Assembly (NCBI GenBank): GCA_030640905.1
Contig: DAOWIM010000211.1
Location: 1-14,510, forward strand
Source: a bacterium
GTDB lineage: Bacteria; Zixibacteria; MSB-5A5; GN15; FEB-12
DNA length: 14,510 nucleotides
Direction of reading: 5' to 3'
Shown here: piece by piece, positions 7,073-14,132 of the stretch
How the letters are laid out: each line of letters opens with the position of its first letter
Numbering within the stretch: the stretch's first letter is position 1
Notes under the pieces: generated by a model
Told to the model about the DNA's origin: nothing
Databases searched by the model: none
Seen by the model: the letters and a program-made list of their open reading frames with translations, nothing else
Program-made: the position numbers and the translations under genes

Positions 7073-8350
7073 ATGGCTAAAACACTCAAAGAAACTCTGG
7101 GCGCAATGATCCCGAAGCTTCGAGAAGAGCGTGTCAAGATTCTCAAGGGTTCGGGCGATGTCCAGATTTCACAAGTATCGGTAACACAGGCGTTCGGCGG
7201 CATGCGCGGCGTCAAGGGTATGATCTGCGATACCTCGGTTGTCGAACCCGATCAGGGTTTGATCATCCGCGGCACGCCGGTTATGAAACTGAAAGACAAG
7301 CTGCCCGAAGAAATCTTCTGGCTCTTGATCACCGGCAATATGCCGACAGCCGATGAGCTGAAAGGTTTCCAGGGGGAACTGAAGGCGGCCGGCGAAGTTC
7401 CGAAGTACATCTGGAAAGTTCTCAAGGCGATGCCAAAGTCTTCGCATCCGATGGCGATGCTCGATACGGCCATTCTCGCTATGGAGAATGAGTCCGTCTT
7501 CCGCAAACGCTACAACGAAGGCATGGCCAAGACAGATTACTGGGAAGCGGCTCTTGATGATTCTATCAAGATTCTCGGCACGATTCATACTATCGCCGCC
7601 GGTCTCTATCGTATCAAGTACAAGAAGGGTGACTTGATCGAGCCGTCCAACAAGTTGGACTGGGGTGCGGACTTCGCCCGCATGCTGGGTCTGGCTCCGA
7701 AGAAGGGTGAGACTCACGCAATGATGCGCCTCTACCTCGTTCTTCATTCGGATCACGAAGGTGGTAATGTCTCGGCCAATACCTGCCATACGGTTGGTTC
7801 GGCACTGTCCGATCCGTACTATGCCGTCTCGGCTGGCCTGAACGGTCTGGCCGGTCCTCTGCACGGTCTGGCCAATCAGGAGTGTCTCAACTGGGTTCTT
7901 CAGACAATGGAGAAATTCGGTGGTGCTCCTTCCGAAAAGGAAATCGAAGATTATGCATGGGAAACGCTGAACTCCGGCAAGGTGATTCCGGGTTATGGTC
8001 ACGCCGTCCTGCGCGTAACCGATCCTCGCTTCTCCGCGTTCAACGCGTTTGGCAAGAAGTACATGGCGAAGGATCCAGTTTTCCAGACAGTCGACCGCGT
8101 CTTCAACGTTGTGCCTAAGGTTCTTGAGAAACACGGCAAGGCCAAGAATCCGTGGCCAAATGTTGATGCCGGTTCCGGCGCCCTTCTGTATTACTATGGC
8201 CTCAAGGAGTTTGAGTACTATACGGTCCTCTTCTCCGTCTCAAGAGCTATGGGAATGCTGTCGCAGCTGGTGCTGAATCGTGCGGTGGGTACTGCTATCA
8301 CCCGTCCGAAATCAGTCAGCACTGAGTGGATCAAGGGCCAGATCAAGTAA
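7073..8350 (+). CDS. gltA: Citrate synthase, eukaryote-like type
   Basis: A complete 425-residue citrate synthase, which condenses acetyl-CoA with oxaloacetate to form citrate at the entry of the TCA cycle. The catalytic triad is visible: His264 in LHGLANQECL, His310 in PGYGHAVLRVTDPR and Asp365 in NVDAGSGALLYYYG. Length and motif spacing resemble the mitochondrial-type enzymes also found in some bacteria (for example Geobacter) more than the E. coli hexameric type; this typing is from memory of family patterns. The gene stands alone with its own promoter, strong ribosome binding site (AAGGAG at 7061-7066) and terminator, which suggests high, independent expression. No signal or membrane segment is seen; it is cytoplasmic. 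Confidence 0.96.
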   Translation: MAKTLKETLGAMIPKLREERVKILKGSGDVQISQVSVTQAFGGMRGVKGMICDTSVVEPDQGLIIRGTPVMKLKDKLPEEIFWLLITGNMPTADELKGFQGELKAAGEVPKYIWKVLKAMPKSSHPMAMLDTAILAMENESVFRKRYNEGMAKTDYWEAALDDSIKILGTIHTIAAGLYRIKYKKGDLIEPSNKLDWGADFARMLGLAPKKGETHAMMRLYLVLHSDHEGGNVSANTCHTVGSALSDPYYAVSAGLNGLAGPLHGLANQECLNWVLQTMEKFGGAPSEKEIEDYAWETLNSGKVIPGYGHAVLRVTDPRFSAFNAFGKKYMAKDPVFQTVDRVFNVVPKVLEKHGKAKNPWPNVDAGSGALLYYYGLKEFEYYTVLFSVSRAMGMLSQLVLNRAVGTAITRPKSVSTEWIKGQIK

Positions 8351-8378
8351 GGTCTGTTGATTAGATAGTAACAAGAAG

Positions 8379-8408
8379 AAAGCGGTCTCAAAAGAGGCCG
8401 CTTTTTTT
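8379..8408 (+). terminator. Rho-independent terminator of citrate synthase, shared with the convergent kinase gene
   Basis: AAAGCGGTCTC (8379-8389) and GAGGCCGCTTT (8394-8404) form a stem of about 11 bp with one G-T pair and an AAAA loop. Seven T follow at 8402-8408. The stop codon of the convergent histidine kinase (8407-8409) overlaps the T-tract. On the minus strand the hairpin is followed by a weaker T-rich run, so it may work in both directions. Confidence 0.85.
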
Positions 8409-10443
8409 ATTCAGTAGAATCGGTAGAAACTGGAAGCGTTATTACAAACCTTGCCCCGCCCCATTCACTTTCTTCAATCCTGATCTCACCATCCAGCTCA
8501 GAAATCACCTTATAAACAGTCGCCAGGCCGAGCCCAGTACCGGCATCCCTGGTAGTAAAATATGGTGAGAAGACTTTCTGATGAATCTCGGCAGGTATTC
8601 CCGGCCCGTCATCGGAAAACAACATCTGAACGCTATGGTCGATCACACGAACCTCAACATCAATCCGCCCACCGTTGCCACCGATAGCCTCCAGAGCATT
8701 TGTAAACAGATTTGCAAATGCCTGCTTGATTTGGTCGGGGTCAGCGTCGATCACCGTATCAGGTTCAATCTGCACGGAGAGATTAACATCAGCTTTCTCA
8801 GCTTCAAGCCTCAGCAGATCGAGTTGTTCGCCAAGAACGGTATCCAGCCGCACCGGTATGCGACGAGCTGACTGCTCCCGCGCGAGGGTCAGGAAGCGCG
8901 TGATGATTTCATTGAGTCGCCGCGTCTCTTCTCTGATCTGACGCGTGAACGACTGGTACTCTTCGGCGTTTTCTTCCGGCATAAATTCCATCGACAGACG
9001 CTGAGCCGCAATCGATATCGCATTGAGTGGATTTCTAATCTCGTGCGCAACTCCGGCCGCCAGATTACCCATTTCTGAGAGCCGTTCGCGACGCGACGCT
9101 TTCAATTCGAATTCTTTGAGACGAGAGATATCATACACAACCGCAACTACTCCCCGGTCGTCGCTTCCCTCAACCGACATTGTAGAAGTCGCAATCAGAA
9201 GCGATAGGCTCTGTCCGTTTCTGGTAAGTTCGATTTCCTTCTCGTTGGAACCCGCCTCCTTTGCAAGCCGTGCAAAACTTATCGCCTCGTGATCGGTGAG
9301 ACTGTCCCACGATTTCCCCACGGCGTCACTCAGTCCGAAGACCACACAGAAAGCCTGGTTGGCCAACGTAATCGCGCCATCCGGTCCGACCGCAGCCACG
9401 CCCGTACGCATCTCTTCGAATATCTTATCGGTAACCGATTTTATCTGCCGAAACTCCTGACCAATTTGCTTGCGTCGATGACGGCTATTGAGATAGAGCA
9501 ATGCTACCAACAGCAGTATCGCCAGCACACCTGAGACCATTATCATTTGTGTGTCAAATCCGCGAGACACCGCATAGTAACCTTCCAGAGATAGCCCCAC
9601 TCTGAGCAGACCAAACTGATAACGAGCCGAAGAAAATGGTCGCACCATCTCAAGTACATTGCGATCCTGATAGTTGAGAATACGATGCATGATCGCATCG
9701 CTTTCCAGCGCCTGTGTCAAGAACGGGTCAGTCTCTATGGAGGGCAGGTCGTTAGTTTTTCGTGAGGAAAACACCACGCCCTCGGTTGTCTGGTAGATAA
9801 CATACTCGACGCCCTGTTCCATCGCCATCTTCTGCACCAACGCCCCGATCTCTGTCTGACGTAACGCTTCGGTGTAATGTAGAGCGTCGGCCACTAACAA
9901 GACGACACGGTCCAGTTGATTGGAAATCTCTAAATAGAAATGGACGGTCTCGTCGGGGAACTCACCTTCGTCGAGAAGCAGGACGTAATTCTCTTCGGGA
10001 TTGGCAAGCAACTGCCGCACTTCTTCAACCACAAAATCCGGCGGATCAACCACCGGCCCTCTCACCGATGCGCCAACGACTTTCGATGCCTGCGAATCAA
10101 AAATGAACGCTCCGAAGATATCATGTCTTAAAGTGATCTCCAGGAGGTCATCTTCGGTGATGCCTCGCAGTTCCCGATCTGCCAGATTGACAGCGATCTC
10201 ATGGAAACGGCGATGCACGAAATAATCGATCAGATCTTCCGAAACGATCGTATTCTCAGCGGTCTGAGCCAGCGCTTCAGAAAACGCCTCACCCTGCAAG
10301 ACTAAAAGTTCGAGACTGTCGGAGCGGCTGCCATTGATACCGATCCATGTAACGACAAACACCGCCGCGACGAAAATCACAGCGATAGTTGCCAGGAAGC
10401 GTCGGTCCAGGCCCGGGGAATCTTTTAAGAAATCAACTGACAT
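8407..10443 (-). CDS. Membrane sensor histidine kinase with PAS domain (orphan)
   Basis: A 678-residue sensor kinase. One membrane segment lies at about residues 15-37, followed by an extracytoplasmic sensor region of roughly 260 residues and a second membrane helix at about 300-322. A PAS domain follows at about 345-450. The HisKA dimerisation helix carries AAGVAHEIRNPLNAI, with phospho-acceptor His467. The HATPase_c domain has its N box FANLFTNALEAI near residue 582, G1 box DDGPGIP near 611 and GTGLGLATVYKVI. The arrangement and HEIRNPL box resemble NtrB/ZraS-type kinases, which usually pair with sigma54 response regulators, but none is encoded in view. Start ATG at 10443 has only a weak Shine-Dalgarno. 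It lies 52 nt after the stop of the upstream kinase, so the two are probably co-transcribed. The signal sensed is unknown. Confidence 0.93.
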   Translation of the reverse strand: MSVDFLKDSPGLDRRFLATIAVIFVAAVFVVTWIGINGSRSDSLELLVLQGEAFSEALAQTAENTIVSEDLIDYFVHRRFHEIAVNLADRELRGITEDDLLEITLRHDIFGAFIFDSQASKVVGASVRGPVVDPPDFVVEEVRQLLANPEENYVLLLDEGEFPDETVHFYLEISNQLDRVVLLVADALHYTEALRQTEIGALVQKMAMEQGVEYVIYQTTEGVVFSSRKTNDLPSIETDPFLTQALESDAIMHRILNYQDRNVLEMVRPFSSARYQFGLLRVGLSLEGYYAVSRGFDTQMIMVSGVLAILLLVALLYLNSRHRRKQIGQEFRQIKSVTDKIFEEMRTGVAAVGPDGAITLANQAFCVVFGLSDAVGKSWDSLTDHEAISFARLAKEAGSNEKEIELTRNGQSLSLLIATSTMSVEGSDDRGVVAVVYDISRLKEFELKASRRERLSEMGNLAAGVAHEIRNPLNAISIAAQRLSMEFMPEENAEEYQSFTRQIREETRRLNEIITRFLTLAREQSARRIPVRLDTVLGEQLDLLRLEAEKADVNLSVQIEPDTVIDADPDQIKQAFANLFTNALEAIGGNGGRIDVEVRVIDHSVQMLFSDDGPGIPAEIHQKVFSPYFTTRDAGTGLGLATVYKVISELDGEIRIEESEWGGARFVITLPVSTDSTE

Positions 10444-10495
10444 ATGAGAAAGCTATTGGCACGGTCGTTGGCAGGCAATGAAAAACTTGCGGCTG

Positions 10496-12421
10496 TTACT
10501 TACCTGTCAGGCTGGACTCATTGGTCGGTTCAGCACTTGCAGTCTGCTGCCGGCTTACAGGCAACTCTACGGTGAAGACAGCTCCTTTATCGAACCGATA
10601 GTCTATCGTACCGTAATGGGCATCGACAATCCGGCGACACGTTATCAGTCCAATGCCATGACCTTTGCGTTTGGTCGTGAAACGTTTCTTAAACACAATC
10701 GCCGTATTCTCCGGGTCAATACCCTTGCCGTTGTCTCGCACTTCGATACGAAACTTCCTGGGGTCGTCTGCGGACTCGACCAGTGAAGTACAGATTTCAA
10801 TTCGTGGCTCGTCAGGACCATCTTCAAGAGCCTCGGCAGCGTTATTGATCAGATTTACCAGCAACTGTTGCAACTGCTCGATATCGATCTCTCCAAGAGG
10901 GAGATCGTCTGAAGGTTTGACGATCACTTCAACATCATCGTAGCGATTCTGGGGTTTCAGGAAAGCGACCACATTTTGGACAAGTTGATTGATATCGGCT
11001 GTGTCAAAATGCACTTCTCCCATATTGCAATCCATCAATCCGTCAGTGAAGCGGACGATCTTGTCGATAGCCGTCTTCATCAGTTCCAGCTTTTTCTCAA
11101 TCTTTTCGGTATCACCCTTCTTCATCATCAACGGCATCAATTCAACATTACCGGAAAGGATGGCCAGGAAGTTGTTGATCTCATGGGCGATATCACCAGC
11201 CATCTCGCCGCGAGTATAGTAACGATCCAGACGAATCATCATCTCCTGGAAGTTTTTGCTCTCACTGATATCCCGGACAATAAACAGGTAGGCGCTTATC
11301 GGATTGTTCGCGCATCGGATTGGAACCGACAACATGTAGGCTGGAAAAACAGAGCCATCTTTCCTGCGGCAGACAACCTCGAACCCATCATCACCGCCGA
11401 CCGCTCGCTGATTGGCCAGGAGGTCATTGACTTCCATACCAATCGCTTCATCGGGAGAAAATCCAAAATCATGCGCCGCTCTGGCATTAAAAAGCATGAT
11501 CTTGCCGTCGGACGATGTTGTGAAAATGCTGTTGGGAGTGCTGTCTATCAATGTGGCCAGAAATGATGTTGACTCATAGAGCTGCTCATTGAGCATCTGG
11601 AGCCTCGCATTGGAATCAACCAACTGCCGACGGTTGTTATAGAGCGTTGTCGACATATTATTGAAAACCAAGTTGAGCTTCTCAAGCTCCACATCTTTTT
11701 CTTCGGCAACCATCTGATCCAGTTCGCCACGGGCTGTCTTTTCCATCCCGCTGATAAGTCGACGCAAGGGGCCTCTAAATCGGTTGGAAATCAGGTGTAC
11801 CGTCAGAAGTGATATGAGAATGGAACCAAGGAAAAGCAGCAGGAGAGCATACCGCAGAGTTGGTCCCGATGAAATAACCAGATCGTGTTCCACCGCCGAA
11901 ACCAACACAACGCGCCTACCAGTGTCCAGACGGAAGGTGTAGCAGTAGACGGCAGCATCGGCGGTGTATAGAATCGGGATAAGACGCTCCTGAGCCATAC
12001 CGGCATCGAATGGCGGCACGGTGGCGTTAATAAACGGCAGCAACTGAGCGTGGGAACCGTCGGATTGATTCAGCTTATCGGGGTGTCGATAAACATAGCA
12101 ACTCCTTAGCTGATCAGCGCTATCGGGAAGATAAATCCCAGTGTGAAGCATTTCGTTAAAACCGGAGAAAAGAGACGTCAACAAGGCCTGAACATCCGGG
12201 TCAACTGTCGCTGGCTCCTCCACCTCAGAGGGAAGACTGAGCATCACCTTGACCTGCGCCAGAAGCTGCTCAATCCGGCTCTCAGGTGCAGAGTATCCCG
12301 AATCGAATACCGTGCCCTCGTTAGGATAGAAAATTATCAGCGCCAGAGCGGCAAACACAAACAGCACCTGGATGACAATTATGTGGCTAAGTCTCGTTAA
12401 AAATCCGGTTTTGCTTTTCAC
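10496..12421 (-). CDS. Membrane sensor histidine kinase with HAMP and PAS domains (orphan)
   Basis: A 641-residue sensor kinase numbered from GTG at 12421. That start is preferred because AAGGA lies 7 nt upstream; another in-frame GTG at 12448 would add 9 residues without such a site. A membrane helix at about 10-32 is followed by a periplasmic region of some 155 residues and a second helix at about 189-211. A HAMP linker with MEKTARGELDQM follows, then a PAS domain (about 290-400). The HisKA motif AGDIAHEINNFLAILSG has His413. The HATPase_c domain shows VNLINNAAEAL near 525, DNGKGIDPENT and GHGIGLITCRRIV. The HEINNF box differs from the HEIRNPL of the downstream kinase, so this is not a recent tandem duplicate. 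No receiver domain or response regulator is seen. A likely promoter lies about 30 nt upstream. Confidence 0.92.
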   Translation of the reverse strand: MKSKTGFLTRLSHIIVIQVLFVFAALALIIFYPNEGTVFDSGYSAPESRIEQLLAQVKVMLSLPSEVEEPATVDPDVQALLTSLFSGFNEMLHTGIYLPDSADQLRSCYVYRHPDKLNQSDGSHAQLLPFINATVPPFDAGMAQERLIPILYTADAAVYCYTFRLDTGRRVVLVSAVEHDLVISSGPTLRYALLLLFLGSILISLLTVHLISNRFRGPLRRLISGMEKTARGELDQMVAEEKDVELEKLNLVFNNMSTTLYNNRRQLVDSNARLQMLNEQLYESTSFLATLIDSTPNSIFTTSSDGKIMLFNARAAHDFGFSPDEAIGMEVNDLLANQRAVGGDDGFEVVCRRKDGSVFPAYMLSVPIRCANNPISAYLFIVRDISESKNFQEMMIRLDRYYTRGEMAGDIAHEINNFLAILSGNVELMPLMMKKGDTEKIEKKLELMKTAIDKIVRFTDGLMDCNMGEVHFDTADINQLVQNVVAFLKPQNRYDDVEVIVKPSDDLPLGEIDIEQLQQLLVNLINNAAEALEDGPDEPRIEICTSLVESADDPRKFRIEVRDNGKGIDPENTAIVFKKRFTTKRKGHGIGLITCRRIVDAHYGTIDYRFDKGAVFTVELPVSRQQTASAEPTNESSLTGK

Positions 12422-12458
12422 AATCCCTTCCTTGCTACCGACTAACACCTAATTTTTT

Positions 12459-12486
12459 GTTATCGGCAGATTTTGGCTGGAGTCAA
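12459..12486 (-). promoter_or_regulatory. Likely promoter of the two-kinase operon
   Basis: Read on the minus strand, TTGACT (12486-12481) matches 5 of 6 bases of the -35 consensus. After 16 bp, GATAAC (12464-12459) matches 4 of 6 bases of the -10. The start site would be near 12452, giving a leader of about 30 nt that includes the AAGGA of the GTG12421 start. The -35 box abuts the direct repeat flanking the foldback element, so that insertion replaced whatever lay further upstream. Confidence 0.5.
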
Positions 12487-12492
12487 CACCGG
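12487..12492. repeat. Target-site duplication, copy 1 (CACCGG)
   Basis: CACCGG directly borders the left end of the foldback element and is repeated exactly at its right border. A 6-bp duplication of this kind is the trace expected from a transposase-made staggered cut. Confidence 0.55.
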
Positions 12493-12522
12493 GGCTTGTT
12501 GATAAAGTCTCCTGGTTCAGTT

Positions 12523-12570
12523 GCGGCTGGTCCTTCGAATCCGGTTCGACGGATTCGTGAGACCTGCCGC
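12523..12570 (+). repeat. Nested hairpin unit 1 of the foldback element
   Basis: The outer stem is GCGGCTGGTC (12523-12532) with GACCTGCCGC (12561-12570), 10 bp with a single T-T mismatch. The inner stem is CGAATCCG (12536-12543) with CGGATTCG (12550-12557), 8 bp and perfect, around GTTCGA. The unpaired joints are CTT and TGA. It has the same architecture as unit 2 in the opposite orientation. Confidence 0.8.
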
Positions 12571-12591
12571 TCTTGTCTTACATATACTTAC

Positions 12592-12635
12592 GTGTCAGGT
12601 CTCAATCCCGTCTTGACGGGACAAGGACCTGACAC
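12592..12635 (-). repeat. Nested hairpin unit 2 of the foldback element
   Basis: The outer stem is GTGTCAGGTC (12592-12601) with GACCTGACAC (12626-12635), a perfect 10 bp. The inner stem is TCCCGTC (12606-12612) with GACGGGA (12615-12621), a perfect 7 bp around TT. Read in reverse complement it repeats the joints of unit 1 (GGTC-CTT and TGA-GACCTG), while both stem sequences differ yet stay paired. Confidence 0.85.
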
Positions 12636-12664
12636 AACTAGCTGACGAGGTTTTTCAACATGCC

Positions 12665-12670
12665 CACCGG
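12665..12670. repeat. Target-site duplication, copy 2 (CACCGG)
   Basis: The second exact copy of CACCGG, directly outside the right end of the foldback element. It matches the copy at 12487-12492. Confidence 0.55.
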
Positions 12671-12691
12671 ATGAGCCGTTATGAGGGGAAT

Positions 12692-12767
12692 AAAAAAATG
12701 GGAGTGGTGGAGGGGGGACGCCCGACTCTAACGTCAGGTGGCTGGAAGTCCAGCGCACACCACTCCC
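12692..12767 (-). terminator. Long GC-rich hairpin with minus-strand T-tract (terminator or structured RNA end)
   Basis: GGGAGTGGTG (12700-12709) and CACCACTCCC (12758-12767) form a perfect 10-bp closing stem. It encloses a smaller hairpin GCTGG-AAGT-CCAGC and a possible GACG/CGTC pairing. On the minus strand the stem is followed by A and seven T (12699-12692), as in an intrinsic terminator. The 48-nt interior is much larger than a usual terminator loop. It could end trxB transcripts, about 330 nt after the trxB stop, or a separate small RNA. Confidence 0.6.
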
Positions 12768-12924
12768 AAATCATTGAGAGCAAAGTTTCTATTTGAATGG
12801 CCGCTCAGACAAAAGTTGGAACCGGTGGGTTCACATATAAGTAGGTTGCCAGAGCGGTTTATCCACTTTCTTTATCAAGCAATATATGTGCCGGCAGTTA
12901 GCACTTCGTAGTAACAAGATTTCT
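12692..12924 (-). ncRNA. Possible small RNA, unassigned family
   Basis: A minus-strand segment of about 233 nt runs from a possible promoter start (near 12924) to the T-tract at 12692. It can form several stems: GTGC/GCAC, a 6-bp CCGCTC/GAGCGG pair enclosing GAACC-CACC-GGTTC, and the 68-nt terminal hairpin. It contains no convincing open frame. I compared it by eye with 6S, SRP RNA, tmRNA and common riboswitches and saw no clear match. The call rests only on the promoter-structure-terminator arrangement. Confidence 0.25.
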
Positions 12925-13097
12925 ACTAATAAGATACGTATTAAGGCCTTGATTTGCAAGCACTTTTGCATTCGCAGTATGTCTGACACCGGTGGCAAAA
13001 TTGCTACCAGGGCAACATGTGTGCACCGTTTTGCAGGCAAGTAATGACATTCGACGGTTGCAAGTTACACCCTCTTGCGCTTTCGCCTCTGGCTGGA
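12768..13097. other. Gene-free stretch between the terminal hairpin and trxB
   Basis: This AT-richer segment holds the possible promoter and small-RNA body described separately. Beyond them (12960-13097) I see no gene, tRNA or clear trxB-proximal terminator. The short open frames crossing it lack start signals and any recognisable protein pattern. Confidence 0.5.
12931..12959 (-). promoter_or_regulatory. Possible minus-strand promoter in the trxB-kinase gap
   Basis: On the minus strand TTGCAA (12959-12954; 4 of 6 of the -35 consensus) is separated by exactly 17 bp from TATCTT (12936-12931; 4 of 6 of the -10). The score is modest and such matches occur by chance in AT-rich gaps. It gains weight only from the terminator-like hairpin about 165 nt downstream. 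Confidence 0.3.
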
Positions 13098-14042
13098 TTA
13101 TGTAGCTTTGTCCTCCAATTCCTCCAACCTTCGCTCCGAGGCTACAGCGGCGGTGGTGCCATCACCAACAGCATTGGTAACCTGGCGAACCAGCTGCGCT
13201 CTGACATCGCCGCAGGCATAGATTCCGGGAACCGACGTTTCCATCTTGAAATCGGTCAGTATGTAGCCACTTTCGTCGAGCTTAACATCATCGGGAATAA
13301 GATCAGAATTGGGGCGGAAACCGACATAGACAAAAATAGCCCCAACCTCCAAAGTCGCCTTCTTCTCTGTCTTGACATTAGCCAGCGACAGATTCGTGAC
13401 TCGCGTATCATCACCGTTGATCGACTCAACTACTGAATCCCAGACAAACTCAATTTTGGGATTATTAAACGCTCTTTGCTGAATGATTTTCTGGGCCCGA
13501 AGCTTATCGCGTCGATGGATGACATATACCTTCGAGGCAAATTTCGTCAGAAATCCGGCTTCTTCGATCGCCGCATCTCCCCCGCCGACAACAGCGATGA
13601 CCTGTTCCTTGAAAAAAGCGCCGTCGCAAATGGCACAATAGGAGACACCTTTTCCGCTGTATTTTTCCTCGCCGGGAACCTGCAGGTAGATCGGTCTCCC
13701 ACCTGTTGAGAAAATCAATGCCTTGCCGCGATAAGTGACACCGGAGGCACACTTGGCCAGACGATCATCACCTTCGCAATAAATCTGAATCACCTCTTCC
13801 ATTTCAATCTGCAATCCGAATTTCTTGGCGTGGTCGGCAAATTTCATTGCCAACTCGGCGCCTGAGATAGATTCAAATCCGGGATAGTCCTCAACGTCAC
13901 CGGTGATAGCGATCTGACCGCCCGGCATATACTTTTCCAGACAGACGGCATGACGGTTTGCCCGTGCCGCATACATCCCGGCACACAGCCCACCGGGACC
14001 GCCGCCAACTATGAGAATATCACACTTTTTTTCTTCCGCCAT
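13098..14042 (-). CDS. trxB: Thioredoxin reductase
   Basis: A complete flavoprotein of 314 residues that uses NADPH to reduce thioredoxin. The FAD-binding GGGPGG lies near the N-terminus, followed by MPGGQI and DVEDYPGF. The redox-active pair is Cys136/Cys139 in YCAICDG, with Ile in place of the usual Thr of CATC. The NADPH-binding loop reads GGGDAAIEEAGFL and then HRRDKLRA, the NADPH-preferring pattern. The C-terminal FAD motif is GDVRAQLVRQVTNAVGDG. The start at 14042 (MAEEKK) is chosen because AGAGG (14053-14049) lies 6 nt upstream; an ATG 6 codons earlier, at 14060, lacks such a site. It lies 90 nt downstream of the cobalamin adenosyltransferase gene on the same strand and may share its transcript. 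Confidence 0.94.
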   Translation of the reverse strand: MAEEKKCDILIVGGGPGGLCAGMYAARANRHAVCLEKYMPGGQIAITGDVEDYPGFESISGAELAMKFADHAKKFGLQIEMEEVIQIYCEGDDRLAKCASGVTYRGKALIFSTGGRPIYLQVPGEEKYSGKGVSYCAICDGAFFKEQVIAVVGGGDAAIEEAGFLTKFASKVYVIHRRDKLRAQKIIQQRAFNNPKIEFVWDSVVESINGDDTRVTNLSLANVKTEKKATLEVGAIFVYVGFRPNSDLIPDDVKLDESGYILTDFKMETSVPGIYACGDVRAQLVRQVTNAVGDGTTAAVASERRLEELEDKAT

Positions 14043-14132
14043 CGTAATCCTCTTTTTCAATATTCATTACCATCTGCAACAAACAGACGGCACAGAAGTT
14101 CATCGTTTTCCCCTGATCGTCTCCGCAAATCT

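Larger units (their letters stand above)
12493..12664. mobile_element. MITE-like foldback element, 172 bp, non-coding
   Basis: The ends are inverted repeats: GGCTTGTTGATAAA at 12493-12506, and GGCATGTTGAAAAA when 12651-12664 is read in reverse complement, matching at 12 of 14 positions. Both ends touch the same 6-bp sequence CACCGG outside. The interior continues the symmetry. Each half carries AGTTG, then GGTCCTT, then a private hairpin, then TGAGACCTG, reading inward from the left end and in reverse complement from the right end, around a 21-nt centre (12571-12591). No believable protein is encoded, so any movement would need a transposase from elsewhere. The element sits between the kinase promoter and the terminator-like hairpin to its right. 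It is an inference that other copies exist in the genome. A structured intergenic repeat without mobility is the main alternative. Confidence 0.6.

Noticed and set aside
7169..8134. Minus-strand open frame of 321 codons across citrate synthase
   Set aside because: It is fully antisense to a gene with an intact catalytic triad and has no Shine-Dalgarno or domain signature.
12523..12635. CRISPR-like repeats
   Set aside because: There are only two units, in opposite orientation and with different stem sequences, and a single 21-nt gap between them. No cas genes are nearby.
12700..12767. tRNA or SRP RNA
   Set aside because: The length is near that of a tRNA, but there is no T-arm consensus, no anticodon arm and a 10-bp closing stem. 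The GGAA-containing hairpin lacks the conserved SRP internal loops.
12831..13040. Short minus-strand open frame in the trxB-kinase gap
   Set aside because: It has no ribosome binding site and no protein-like composition or family pattern. It overlaps the putative small-RNA region.
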